Below, in pieces: positions 10,645 to 21,600 of a stretch of DNA of 64,000 bases; position 1 is the first letter of the stretch; each line of letters opens with the position of its first letter. The position numbers were made by a program, and so were the translations under genes. Location of the stretch: positions 1-64,000 of the forward strand of contig JAAMPI010000009.1 in NCBI GenBank assembly GCA_013054445.1, in the 5' to 3' direction. This DNA comes from Cudoniella acicularis (taxonomy: Eukaryota; Ascomycota; Leotiomycetes; Helotiales; Helotiaceae). Under the pieces are notes generated by a model. The model did not search any database. It was given only the letters and a program-made list of their open reading frames with translations, and had not been told where the DNA came from.

Positions 10645-13600
10645 AGAAATACTGCAATTGCGGCAAGAAAGCCGCGGGCTTAAATGTTCAGAACCGTTGA
10701 GGAACAAAGAGACGAATATGGGTTTCGCCCTGTTCAAGGGTTCAAGAAGAAATGGAAATGGTTACGCTGGGCGTCCCACAATACCAGTAGCAATTTATGA
10801 CAAATACCTGGCTTTATTTTTCTTTTACAGCAGCGAAGGGTAGCGCACCACGCTCGCTTGAGGAACATTTACTTGGACGGATGCAATGAGGTCATATCGA
10901 TTGTGTCTGGAATATACCATAGCACGGATTTGGGCTGGTGAAATGTTGGCATTGGCAGATTGTTGGCCAGATTAATTGTACCGTGGGAGTCAGATCTCGA
11001 CTCCGAGAATAATTCTCATATGTGGGGGTTTTATCTAGAATGACTTAGCTATTGTCATCTTCTACGAAGTATCTCATGACCTGTACATTTTCCTCCAAGC
11101 TTGGCTTGTTTCTCCGACAGCTTGTTCCAGCCGTCATTGTATCCGATTGTCTCGACTGTACTTGAGCTTTCGGGAATGCTAGGATGAAGAACCTGGCCCA
11201 AAGAGGAAGTCCCCCCCTGTCCTCGCTACGAAGCAGTTCCCCGCTAGGCAGACTTTGTTGCTCGTTTCATTTTCTTCCATGTTTCGTTTCGTGAAACAAA
11301 GGTCCTCTTTTAAACGCGAAACCTCTTTCTCCTGATCTCCCCCCGTTGGGAGGGTATCAAATGAAAATTGAAACCCGGAATAATGTTTCCAAGCTCGCCA
11401 GCAGAGCGGTTGTAGCGCTTTCAGCCTATCATGGGCGAATCAGATGAAAGGGATCATCCAACAGCACAGGGGCTGAGGCCACGACTATCAAGCCAACACA
11501 GCCTCAAAATTCTCCGGCAGTGCCTCCTCAATCACTTTTACTTCCTGACGCGACCGAAATTTCTGCAGTGTGCTCTGATATGAAAACAAAGCCAGCGTTT
11601 GGATCATTTGATTAACCATGCAAGCTTTGCGCTGCAGGATGTTTGATGCTACCAAAGAGCAGACTGTACAGGTAATTCGTATTGGGAAAACTCCAACTAA
11701 TAGCCTTCACGGATACTCGTGCAGCTGCACAGTCCTGTGCTTAACCTGCATTGAACGCTTGACGCTGCTTCCGGCAAATATGTTGGTAACTACGAGAACC
11801 CCATGCTGTAGTAGGTAAGGACTTCAAGGTTTGTATGAATTGATACACTGATAGTCATTCAGGGGATTTTCCGAGTTCCCGACCTGATTTGCTCTACTGA
11901 GTAAACGCATGGATATGGCCTTCACTGCAAGGTTCACTTTTTATAATGACATCAAAAACTAGCGAGCTGATGTACCGTTATGCTTGGAGTGCAGATAAAA
12001 TTCAACAATAGAAGGAGTGCATTAGAGGAGCATGGTCAAATCGACCGGTCGCTGATCTCCTATTTTGGAAACCTACGATTTCTACTACAAGGGATGAAAG
12101 CCGGTTAGGAGCATAATATTCTCAGAAATATCTGCAAGTTTGGGGGCTGTGCGGAGGCACTAAGATGATCCTCGAGGCCAAAAATTCAGTTAGATGCCTT
12201 CTTGAAGTGGAAACAAACGAAAAACTAAGTGTGTGGAACAGAGCAAAATGCATTGAAGATCCTGTAGGGATTTCAGGCTAACAAGAGGCAAAGCTTTAGG
12301 AAATGATTCAGATATATGCAATCCGAAAACATCCTATGTGGTTGTTCAGCTCGGCATTGAGAAGGTTCTGGGACTGTTGATTAATTGCGTGATAGCCGTT
12401 AAGATACTCCTTCTGGAGGATCGGACCCTGGGTGGCATTACCTTCTAATTCGATTATGACAAACTCCTTCGCCATGGCTTAAAACGATGCATCAAGGCAG
12501 CCTAAATTCCTTCTGATCATCATTCGCTATGTGGTGCGAGCTTGAGGTGGGCCTCAAAATAGTTGAATGCTTTGAACACCTCCAGATATCGTCCGATTCA
12601 TCCCAGAACAATGTTTTCCCATCCCTCCCTGAAGTGCACATGGAGGCCTCAAGAACAGTGCCACAGAGGAAACTTGCTAAGAAAAAGGTTAGACAACCGA
12701 CACTATCGACGATCAGAAAGATTACGAGCAGTGACAAACCCAAAAATGTTCGAAGTATATTTAATAGCAGGACAAGATCACACATGAAGCCCAAGCCTTC
12801 AATAGTAATTATGTTTCCCTCATATTGGGCGTCCCGCTTACTTTGAAATTATTTCTCCGTCAGGTGGCACTGAACTTCGAATATCATAAATACGGAAGTA
12901 GTCGCATTCACACATCATATTATTGCTACCGAGTACAAGATCGGTCACTTGACCCCGAGTCCCTCTGGGTTTTCCGATCGATTGCTGCCATCAGGATTCA
13001 AAGGGGTTCAATTGAGCAACACTGGCGCTCTGGGCTTTGGTAATCCGGTTGTTCGGTACCAAGCCCCTCTGCTATGGCTCATACAAAAAGATTTTGGGGT
13101 TGGACCACTTAAGTGATGCTCCAGAATGTCGAACTTGCAAGGATTTCATAACACTATTGGGTTCTTGGCATCTTGCGTGCGGGAGGTTTTTATAGCTTTA
13201 CAAGTGCCAAGTGCAAGTTTCCGTGTTCGACGTGGCCTACAATATGGATGGTGGACGGATGTGGTCACCGACTTTGGTTTGGTACTTCTCGGCACGGCTG
13301 GTAGCTCGACTTCACTTCCAAGCATTTTTCAGCTTCAGCAAACCTTTACACCATGACGCCCAATTATATATTCCGAATGGCCGAGAATATCTTTAATCAA
13401 GCTCTGAATGGATGGTTTACGGGTGCGGGTTCCCGGTAAGACCCCCTTTTGCTGTCAAAACCGGATAAGAATTGTCTAGTTGTCCTGCTCAGTATGGGTT
13501 TCAGCCTCAAGACGGGTCAAGAAAGCGCATCGCGGGGATCAAACCTTCTTTACTTTGGCTGCTAATTATTCCGGTGTTATAGATGGCCATGTCTAGGACT

Positions 13601-13739
13601 CTCAGCCGCTCGTTCCAGTCCTACAGTACCTGCATGTACAGCAGCACTATGCCGAAGAGAAGGGACATGTCTGCACTACAAGAATGTTGTATCGCGCCGC
13701 GAGCTGGCACATTGTCAAGTATTTATTAGCATCTGAACG
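10645..13739. other. Intergenic, no supported gene
   Basis: About 3.1 kb. Short ORFs occur on both strands (for example 11618-11818 plus, 12492-12794 minus), but none carries a recognisable domain or joins neighbours through introns. The minus ORF at 12492-12794 has a hydrophobic start and could be read as a signal-anchor peptide, which is too little to call. Confidence 0.55.
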
Positions 13740-15766
13740 GCGAATCCGAATCAACATGATCAGTATCAATATCAAAACGCGAATACTGGATATCCTGCCA
13801 AGTATGGTCCTTCCGTTACGGTACAGCCAGAATACCAGACACTAGGTCCGTCAAAACCATGGCATCGTGGTTCTTTTCGTCGATTCCCATGGCTGGGCTT
13901 TCTTGCGTTGCTTCTTGCGTTTCTAGCTGCTGCTGGAATGGCCGCCGTATCATCTCGAACGATAAACCTGTAACAGATGGGAAAGTTTTCCCCGCTGTTT
14001 ACCTCGCTGTGGAATCAGCACTCGCGAACATCCTACTGAATTATGCGCTCTCAGAGGGAGTGACTGTGGCCTGGTGGGTCAAGGCCACCAAACCTGGATC
14101 AATAATCTTGGATGTGCATAACGTCTGGTCATACGGGACGAGTGTAAAGAGTGCTCTCTTCTCGGGAAGGAATTTCAATCTCGCCGCTTTGGCAGGTCTT
14201 ACAGTTGCACTCATTCCTATCAACGGACCTCTCCTCCAACGAGCATCAACTGTGTCTACTCTTCCAATTTACAAGATGAACACACTTTCAGTTATCGCTG
14301 CCCAAGAATTTCCACCAGGATACACAGGTAAGTCTTACAATTACTGGTCGGAGTCGTAAGTTATCCCAACTTCAAATTCCTGTTTTCTTATTCGGAGTCG
14401 TTCAAGAAATATGACGATCTTACTCTCGTTCCTCTGTTATCTTGGAAAAGATTTTTCTAACCATAAAACTCTTCTATTTTTAGATTTGGTTGGTTTCGTT
14501 ACTTCAAACTTTAGTTCTGTTGTTCAGGACTACGTGCTGAAGAAACCCCTCAATCTACGAACACTGGGTGCGAAGGATGTTGCTCTGGTGTCCTGCAAGC
14601 GGCGGATATGCTATCAGCTGCTCAAATGTTGTTGAATAATTCAACCTTTCCTCAGCATTGTCTATCAACAACGGCCAAGTAAACACGGCAATCACCCCTG
14701 GTATCGACGTCTTCGCTACCACATTCACATATTTAGAGAATTCACTATATGATCAGGATGACTGGTATCTAACTTTCAATTACACGTCGCTATACAAAAC
14801 TAGCGGCGATTGCTGGGGCGACTTAAATGTCGCACAATGTACCTGTAACCAACTTTTTTCTTTGCCCTCTTCCCCTGAATTCCTATTCTGAGTGGTTGGG
14901 AGGAAGTTTCATCCTCTCGGCTCCTCTCCTGCTCCCTTTTCTCCAAGGAAATATGGTGCTAATTTGTTGTAGTGAAACCAGCTCTATTGCAATACAACGA
15001 CATTCTCGACAGCGATGCCATCAGCCTCGGCCCGCAATATATATATCGAGACGACCATGTTGTTCAATATCTGTCCACATATGGAAATAATGCACAAGGA
15101 TCAACCACCCATGGAGGAATGTATCTTGCCTTGAGCTCTCTTTTCAACTCTTCTGTACATCTTCGTTTTACAGGTGCGGTCGGTTATGATATGGTTACTT
15201 TAGGATCTTCTCCACCATATCAATATGCAGTTGCAGGACTGAGTTCTGGATCCCAAATGGATTGCCCAGCGTACTAGAGTAACCCTACTGAAGACATCCT
15301 TGCTGTGACTCGCGAGCTTGCCTTCCGGACGGCAATTCATACTGGAAATTCTTCCAATGCAATGAATGTACAAAGTGTATTAGCTACCTCAGTCAGCGTC
15401 CTCACGGTCTACAGTTCTCACTATCTCTACCTCGGTCTTGTTCTCCTCTTCACGCTCCTTTCAGCCATCTACATTGTTCCTATCTTTATGGGGTGGTGGG
15501 CTCTTGGCAGAAATGTTTCGCTTTCTCCAATTGAGATTGCCAAAACGTTCAATGCACCAATACTAGGGAATTCGGACCCTAATTTGGGAGCTGGTGATTT
15601 GCTTTCCGTGCTTGGTAAGAAGAAAGTGAGATACGGAGCAGCATCAACAGTCCCAGGTGCAGTATATGCTCACAATGGGGTCATTGTTGGGGGAGCAGAG
15701 AAATTGATTATAGGGGAGCCGCAGAGGGTGCGTGAAGCTGTTGAAGGACCGGTATATTCTGGATAG
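13740..15766 (+). pseudogene. Decayed multi-exon fungal membrane protein
   Basis: A Pezizomycotina membrane-protein family of unknown function can be followed piece by piece. FRRFPWLGFLALLLAF (13880-13930) is the first helix. SNDKPVTDG, FPAVYLAVESALANILLNYALSEG, a helix ending in NGPLLQRAS and QEFPPGYTG follow. After a 156-nt intron (14328-14483) come TSNFSSVVQDYVL, a Cys-rich TGCEG region, FATTFTYLENSLYDQDDWYL and YKTSGDCWGDL. After another intron (about 14840-14971) come the ectodomain and a last helix near LYLGLVLLFTLLSAIYIVPIF with a cytoplasmic tail. Breaks: single-base frameshifts near 13940, 14563 and 14604, an in-frame TAA at 14637-14639 and an in-frame TAG at 15275-15277. The N-terminal exon is also missing, because a TGA precedes 13740. 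Five separate lesions make this a real pseudogene rather than one sequencing error. Confidence 0.8.
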
Positions 15767-16214
15767 GAAAAGCTCTGCTTTGATTGGCTCTGTAAGTTGC
15801 GTGGAGTCTCACGAAGGAGGAAGGAAAAGGGGGAGGCTGGTGACTTACCAGGATGCAATGCTAAAAATAAAATCGTCTTATTTTCTTCTTTGCGGTGTGC
15901 ATTCTTCACTATCTATTCCTTCTACTTTTAGTTGAGCATCAAGTAAAACTACTCTCTACCCCAATTTACTCCCTCGGGATTCTAAGTAGAATCTAATAAT
16001 GGTTGTATGCGATCTGGTTCAAGGGGATACGAAGTACTCCTTCGCGCTGTGCCCCTAATAGGAGTGCGCCACTGTGCCGTACGCGTGTTGATGCTTTCTA
16101 TTTCTGCACTCGCCTCGTCCTCTAACTTATAACAGTATTATAGTACGCAGTAGTTGGGAAAGCTTCTCATTCATCATCGCTCCCAAGGCCTCGAGCACGA
16201 ATATTGTTCTTAAT
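15767..16214. other. Intergenic
   Basis: About 450 bases, AT-rich after 15850, with no ORF of note. Nothing recognised. Confidence 0.5.
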
Positions 16215-16454
16215 ATGGCTCCAGCAAGTTTTCCGGCGCAACATGGACCTCCTACAGTCAAGGACGCTTTGTATATGTCTAACGCAGTAATGGTGGACGA
16301 GTCATCTGCAATTTACACTGCGATAATCACAACCTTCATCCTGGCTACTCTTGCTGTTCCCCTCCGCTGTCACTGTTTAACCTTGACTCCTTTGAGGTGG
16401 AATGATTATTTGATAATAATAGTATATTTAGGCCAATTATTTATTATGTTGTGA
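16215..16454 (+). pseudogene. N-terminal stub of a fungal rhodopsin-domain (Pth11-like) membrane protein
   Basis: A 79-codon ORF starts with a short polar leader, then a first hydrophobic helix (about residues 34-50), a short loop with LRCHCLTLTPL, RWNDYLIIIVYL and a second helix that ends at a stop (16452-16454). The layout helix, LR....R, (G)WDDYLI, helix is the start of the seven-helix integral membrane family related to Pth11/SAT20. Two of the seven helices are present and the usual GWDD reads RWND. No continuation is visible downstream in any frame with an intron, so I read this as a truncated relic. Confidence 0.5.
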
Positions 16455-16536
16455 TCCTTTTGCGCCCACACCGCTCACCACCGAGGCGAACCCTTCCTTT
16501 CCAAATAACCAAAATGACCAAAAAAAAAAGACATTC

Positions 16537-16767
16537 CAAAATCTGCTCATTCGCTCATCCGCCCCTTCCACTCTTGCCCCGGAAATTCTTCTATCGCTCC
16601 GCGTCCACATAACCAAAAATATCATTCAAATGCCCTTCTAAAACCTGCTCATTCGCTTGCTCTCTCACTTCCACTATTTCCGTGAAGGCATCGTTCATCA
16701 CCAACCCATAGTTTCAAATTGGCCAAATTTCGCATCCATATGTCTCTCCAAGATCTGCTCGCTCGCT
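16537..16767 (-). repeat. Degenerate 102-109 bp tandem repeats
   Basis: Three copies of a core (aaaNctgctcNNtcgct on the plus strand) start at 16537, 16639 and 16748. Reverse translation gives SEQILE or NEQVLE followed by a degenerate FGxF/Y motif. Spacing is close to 34-36 codons, which supports an originally protein-coding repeat. Confidence 0.5.
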
Positions 16768-17139
16768 CGCTGGTTTGCTGCCTCGAGTTCTCTGAATAAG
16801 GCAGCCGTGGGATCTCCAATCCTGTGGTCTGAGAGAGTGTTATTTTTGGTGGTGTAGGTGTTGTTGTTCGAATGAGTATTGTTGCTCGAGCGAGTGCTGT
16901 TAGAATAAACGTGGTTAGTAACTTGAGCGCCGGGAAGATAAATGTTGCGGACTGACTCCGTTCTGTTATTTGAGCGGCGGCATCGACGACGGAAAATGCG
17001 TCTGATGATAGGGGGTCTGTCGTGAATCCGGAGGTCTGAGGTGCCGGGTAGGTTGGTGATGTGGCTGTGCTGGTTGTGGGATGTTGTCCATTGGGAAGCA
17101 CGGCTGAGATTTTGTGTTGCAGCTAATATACTGTGTATG

Positions 17140-17235
17140 GTGGAGGAGACCAAGGTTGTGGTTGATCCAGATGATGCTACGTATAAGGTGGAGGAGGCGA
17201 TGGTAGTGGTTGATCCAGGTGATGTTACGTATACG
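17140..17235. repeat. 48-bp direct repeat x2
   Basis: 17140-17187 and 17188-17235 are tandem 48-bp units with about ten differences, starting GTGGAGGAG; a third partial unit starts at 17236. On the minus strand each unit encodes a 16-residue Ser/Thr-rich peptide; on the plus strand each encodes VEExxVVVDPxDxTYx. Confidence 0.8.
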
Positions 17236-17330
17236 GTGGAGGATTGGTCGTCGTAGGCAAGCCATGCAAATTCTGATGTCTTTATGGTGATATAAATCTC
17301 AATCGGTCCCGGTGTTCAGAACTTCACTTA

Positions 17331-18664
17331 GCCCCATCGGAATGAAAGTGAGCTTAAAAGGGGCCCGACTAAGGATTCCCTGGTTCAGTATACGGCTACC
17401 AGTCTACCAAGGAACTCAGTGTCTCATTTTCCAGATCGTTTATCTTCGTCGGATTTTAAATATTTTAGACAAGATGCTGAATTTTGAACGGTCGAGCTTC
17501 ATATCCTAACCAGATGAGTTTAGGTGTTATAAATGAAATTCTTTCTCTTTTCCGAGGTAAGTAAAGTAGATTTAGTAACAGGCCTTAGTGAATATGAAAT
17601 GGCAAAATTAATATTGATCTGTCGGAGGTTTGTATACTGAACTCACTTCGATTCATAGTGTCTGCATCGTGAACAATATCACGAAAACACTTCAAAATGA
17701 CAAAATAACCATGAAATTTAATCCCAAAACAGTTAGTCAAATACCTACAGACTACGAATTATATTTGGCAAAATTCAATTTTGCGTTCTTGAAGGTCAAC
17801 GGTGGCGTAAACCTTTGAAGTGTTTCGGAGGTTGGACGTCATTCGCTGGTTGTTTAACGGTAGAAGATGCGAAAAGTTTGTAGGAATAGGGGATTTTGAA
17901 ACAAGCTTAACAGGGATTTAAAAGATCAATAGGAGCCATAAAATGTTTGAAGACGGGACTGATTAGTTTGACGTACTGAGTTTATTCTTTTATTTCTAGA
18001 AACCACTTTCATATGACTTAAAATTACATTATAGTGTCGTTTTTTAAAACAGCCTAAGAAGCACCATAGCCTTTAATGCCAATGAAATAGATGTACAGAA
18101 CAATTAGGATTGTATATTTAGCTCTTGAAGAAAGCCGCTCATCACCAATTCATCACCAAACCTTCTAAATAAAGTACAATAAAACACCCTCATAAACTCG
18201 TACTTCATAACACCCGTCACCACCTTCCATTTATTAATTATTGAAACCCTGCCGGCAAGGCTGCCCCCATCCAACAGAAGCCCGTATAATCCGTCCAAGA
18301 GAAAAGCAAATGCAAGAAAGCGCAGCTGGGTATAATAGTATAAAACAAGCCATTGCTCGAAGCCAAGTAAACGCCAGCGCACACCGTTATATGCTAATTC
18401 AAGCGAGCTAAGCCAAGGCATATACAAATGCAAAACGCCCCGTGCAGCCGCACAAGAATTTCGACTTTAATGTGAGGTCGTCAAATTTTAGTCGTGAAGA
18501 GAAGTGTGAAGTGGTGTTGAGAATCGTAATACATATAAACGTAAGGATGTGTGGCGGTGACTCGCGACTTGGGAAATCGAGACAAATGAAATAATTCGAG
18601 TCGAAGTATCTCAGATCCGGTGCGAGAAGTAGTGTGGTTGTAATATCCAAGCCTGAATTGAGGC
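17331..18664. other. Intergenic, AT-rich
   Basis: About 1.3 kb of AT-rich sequence between the decayed ORFs and the 3' end of the Sec7 gene. Short ORFs on both strands (17630-17818 plus, 18104-18433 minus) show no motif. The last few hundred bases would be the 3' UTR of the Sec7 gene. Confidence 0.5.
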
Positions 18665-21600
18665 TTATTCGGGGCGTAAAGTGGTGTCTCCTTCATCATC
18701 GTCGCCATTTTCAGCGAGAGCCTTTTCAGCTTCACGCTCAGCATAGATTCTTTGCTTGCCCGCCTCAGCTGCCTGCAAACAATCGATGTATGTTCTGAAC
18801 TTCACGATCTCGCGGAGAAGATATGAAGACTTCTTCTCCCAGTTTGCCATAGCCTTCTGAGAGTTTGGATGGCGAGGAGTAAACTATATTCATTAGCCAC
18901 GTGCATGGAAGAGATGATGGGATAACTTACAGCAAGAAGCATAGGGCTTCGCAATTGGTTGTGCTTCTGTAACTCTTCTTCAATGCCAGCGACATAAATT
19001 GTTAGAGTTTGCAATTGATCCGCTTCCATCAAGTTGCTAGCACGCATGCTTTGTGTGGGTGGTGTCCAGTCAGAAATTGGGATTCGATCTCCAGGTAACC
19101 TGGATCTGATATTTGCGCTGGTGTGGGTTTGATCAATACTTGACCTCAGAGAGCTTTGAATACTTGGTCTAGTGCCACTCGTAGATGACCTGGGAGCGGT
19201 TGACTCATTGATGGCTGTCACTAAAGCATTGTTGACAATGGTTTCAGACCAGCCATATTCGATGTTGCTGATACCTCCAACAAGTGGGTGGTTTGACAAT
19301 CGTGCACTCCAGTAATTGGCAGTCGATACAAACTCCTTGACGATATCTGGCGTGCCTACTTGAAACAAATGCACAGCTCCGGTTGGCAGCGATAGAGCCC
19401 AGACATGGGGACGAGCTTTTGAGTACCCAGGAGATGGAAGAGCGCTAGCAATAGTCTGTCTCAGAAGGAAAGAGCCGAGATTTTGAGCGTTCTCTTGCCA
19501 ATTTCCGCCTCCTACTACACCCCCGACAACTTTACCCTTTGATTTGTTGCGCATGCTCTTTGATGTGAAAGAGAAAAGACTCAGGTAGCCCTTTTCAACG
19601 ACGGCAAAGACTTCGTTCCAGTTTCTGTCCTTCGCTTTTTTGTCCAGAGCTTCGAGGTGATGTTTGTGTTTAACTATGCCCTCTTTAGCCCATGGAGCAC
19701 CAGCAAGTTCCAGTGATTCGTCCTCGAGGAGGGGTGCGACCCTAAGCTCTTCACGATCACTTGCATTACTTCCAGCGCTGCTATCGTCTCCTCGCGGATT
19801 ATGGCTTGACTTAAAGCGTTCGCAAAACCAATAGATTGCTGGTAGTCGCCTTGCGGCCAGCTTGAGCCGAATGAATCGACCGACATCGAAGTTTGAGTCT
19901 TCCCAAGCGAATATTTGCTCCACGTGCTTGACGACACAGAAGGACTCCACATTGACGACTGGTCATCCAAACTTGTGCGACTAGAGCCCATACCAGATCC
20001 AGGGTAAAGGCGGGGTCTGGAGCGGTTCTTGTTGGCCCACTTGCCGTTTCCAACGCGGACAGTCTCTGCAGTCCTACCCCTAGCATAGTTGCTTTGGGTT
20101 TCTGAAGGTGCTTTACTCAAAACGCTCGGCGTGCGTCGCAAAACACCATTTGCAAACACAGATAGACTGCTTGTTGATGGTGCTTGCAGTTGCGGCTTTT
20201 CTAAGGGTGCGCCAAACAATGGAAGCCGCTCATTGCGAATCGAATTGTAAAAATCCTTGAGCACAATCTCAACCTGAACTTCCCATGTCCGTAGAGTGCC
20301 GTGAAAAGGGGCTTTGACAAGCGGACCGCAATCGTCGACTGGTGTATCGTAATCGAGAGGCGTAGGCATATTCCCTTCGGAATCGGCGCGAATGGGAGGT
20401 TTGAAAGATGATCTCCACGACGGCCGCTCAACTTCGATGGATATTTTCTCCGGCTTCAGGGAGTTATCCCCGGTTTGTTTTGTCGAGTCGTTACCGAAGG
20501 TCTGACCCTTTCCTGGGAGAACTGAAGGTCGTGTCTCAAATGCATTAGGGGCAGAGTCCGCTACACTTTTGCGGATGGTGGGCATCGTGTTCTTGACAAA
20601 TTGACTCCGTGTCATTTTTGAATCGATGTCCGCGAGATGTAAGTCTGTGTTCAGCAGGAGGATCGAATAGCAGATCGTATGTACCACATCTTGTAATATG
20701 TTAGTATAATGGAACTGTTTTTGATGGCAATACTTCTCTCACCAGTGACTTTGAATCCATGCTTTGGATTACATCGACACCATCGCTTGGCAAATTCGTC
20801 AAGAATCCGGTCGACCTGTTGACTTTCGGCTTTTAGAACCAACCTACTACACATTATTCGCAGGGCAGCAAGAATATTCAAATTAGAAAACTCATATAGC
20901 TGCATGTAGGCTTTCAAAGTTTTCGACCGTACGGCTCCCTCCTCGCCCATCCAAGCCGCAGCTCTCTCTTTCTGGATGAAGTCTTCATTGCCATCATATA
21001 TTTTCCTTGCTCTTTCACGATCCTCGTCGGCTGGATTTGTGTCCGAAACAAACTCGTCGAGTGATTTGATAGCCTCAGCAGCAGTCAATAATGGTGGGCG
21101 TTTCACACCACCTTCTTCATCCTGAACCCGTACTAGTGGCAAGCTTGTTGCAGATTTGTAGATTGTATCCGTGGAGCCAGAATCTCGTTCTGGTGCATGA
21201 ACGTCCTTGGAAGCTAAGGCAAATTTCGAATTCTGGGCATCCTCTTCATCAGAAGATGGCTCTAACCAGATCCTATTTTCCTTCTCCTTTTGCTTAATAG
21301 ATTTCGTTGGCGTCGTCATAACGCATTCCTCATCTGCGGCAGGCGTATCTGACTTTTGATCGATAGATTTAGAGACTATTGGACTTCTAGGGGGTTCAAG
21401 TGGTGGCTCGGGTGTAGTCAAGTCAAAGTTTGGTTCGGTGGGAGATTTCCTCGAGTGAATCCTCTCGTACTCCGCCACCAAAGCCATATCCCGCGCAACA
21501 GAAGGCGTAGCTGACATAGGTGTCACCGGCGACATTTGATTTCCGAGGTAATTTGCCACTGGACCGTCCCTTGTGATAGGTGCTGATTTAGAAGCACTGC

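Larger units (their letters stand above)
16480..17330 (-). pseudogene. Degenerate Ser/Thr-repeat ORF with EQILE-type repeats
   Basis: On the minus strand one frame stays open from about 17320 to 16698 with no ATG before 17153. It reads FAWLAYDDQSSTVYVTS, two 16-residue Ser/Thr-rich repeats (17140-17235), a His/Asn-rich part and a basic region. It ends in a segment RASEQILERHMDAKFGQF. After stops and frame changes the same motif returns twice downstream as ANEQVLEGHLNDIFGY and MSEQILECLFF. A second frame (16649-17101) carries a hydrophobic stretch, so frameshifts are likely. No family is recognised. The periodic, alpha-helical EQILE units suggest the remains of a coiled-coil or repeat gene. 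Confidence 0.35.

Noticed and set aside
10538..10843. Helical ORF overlapping the end of the poly-Q gene
   Set aside because: It could suggest a frameshifted extension, but the poly-Q protein ends naturally after PPPYVVSQWEQAF and no splice site links the two frames.
12492..12846. Overlapping plus and minus ORFs of about 100 codons
   Set aside because: No motif on either strand, mutually antisense, no intron-linked continuation.
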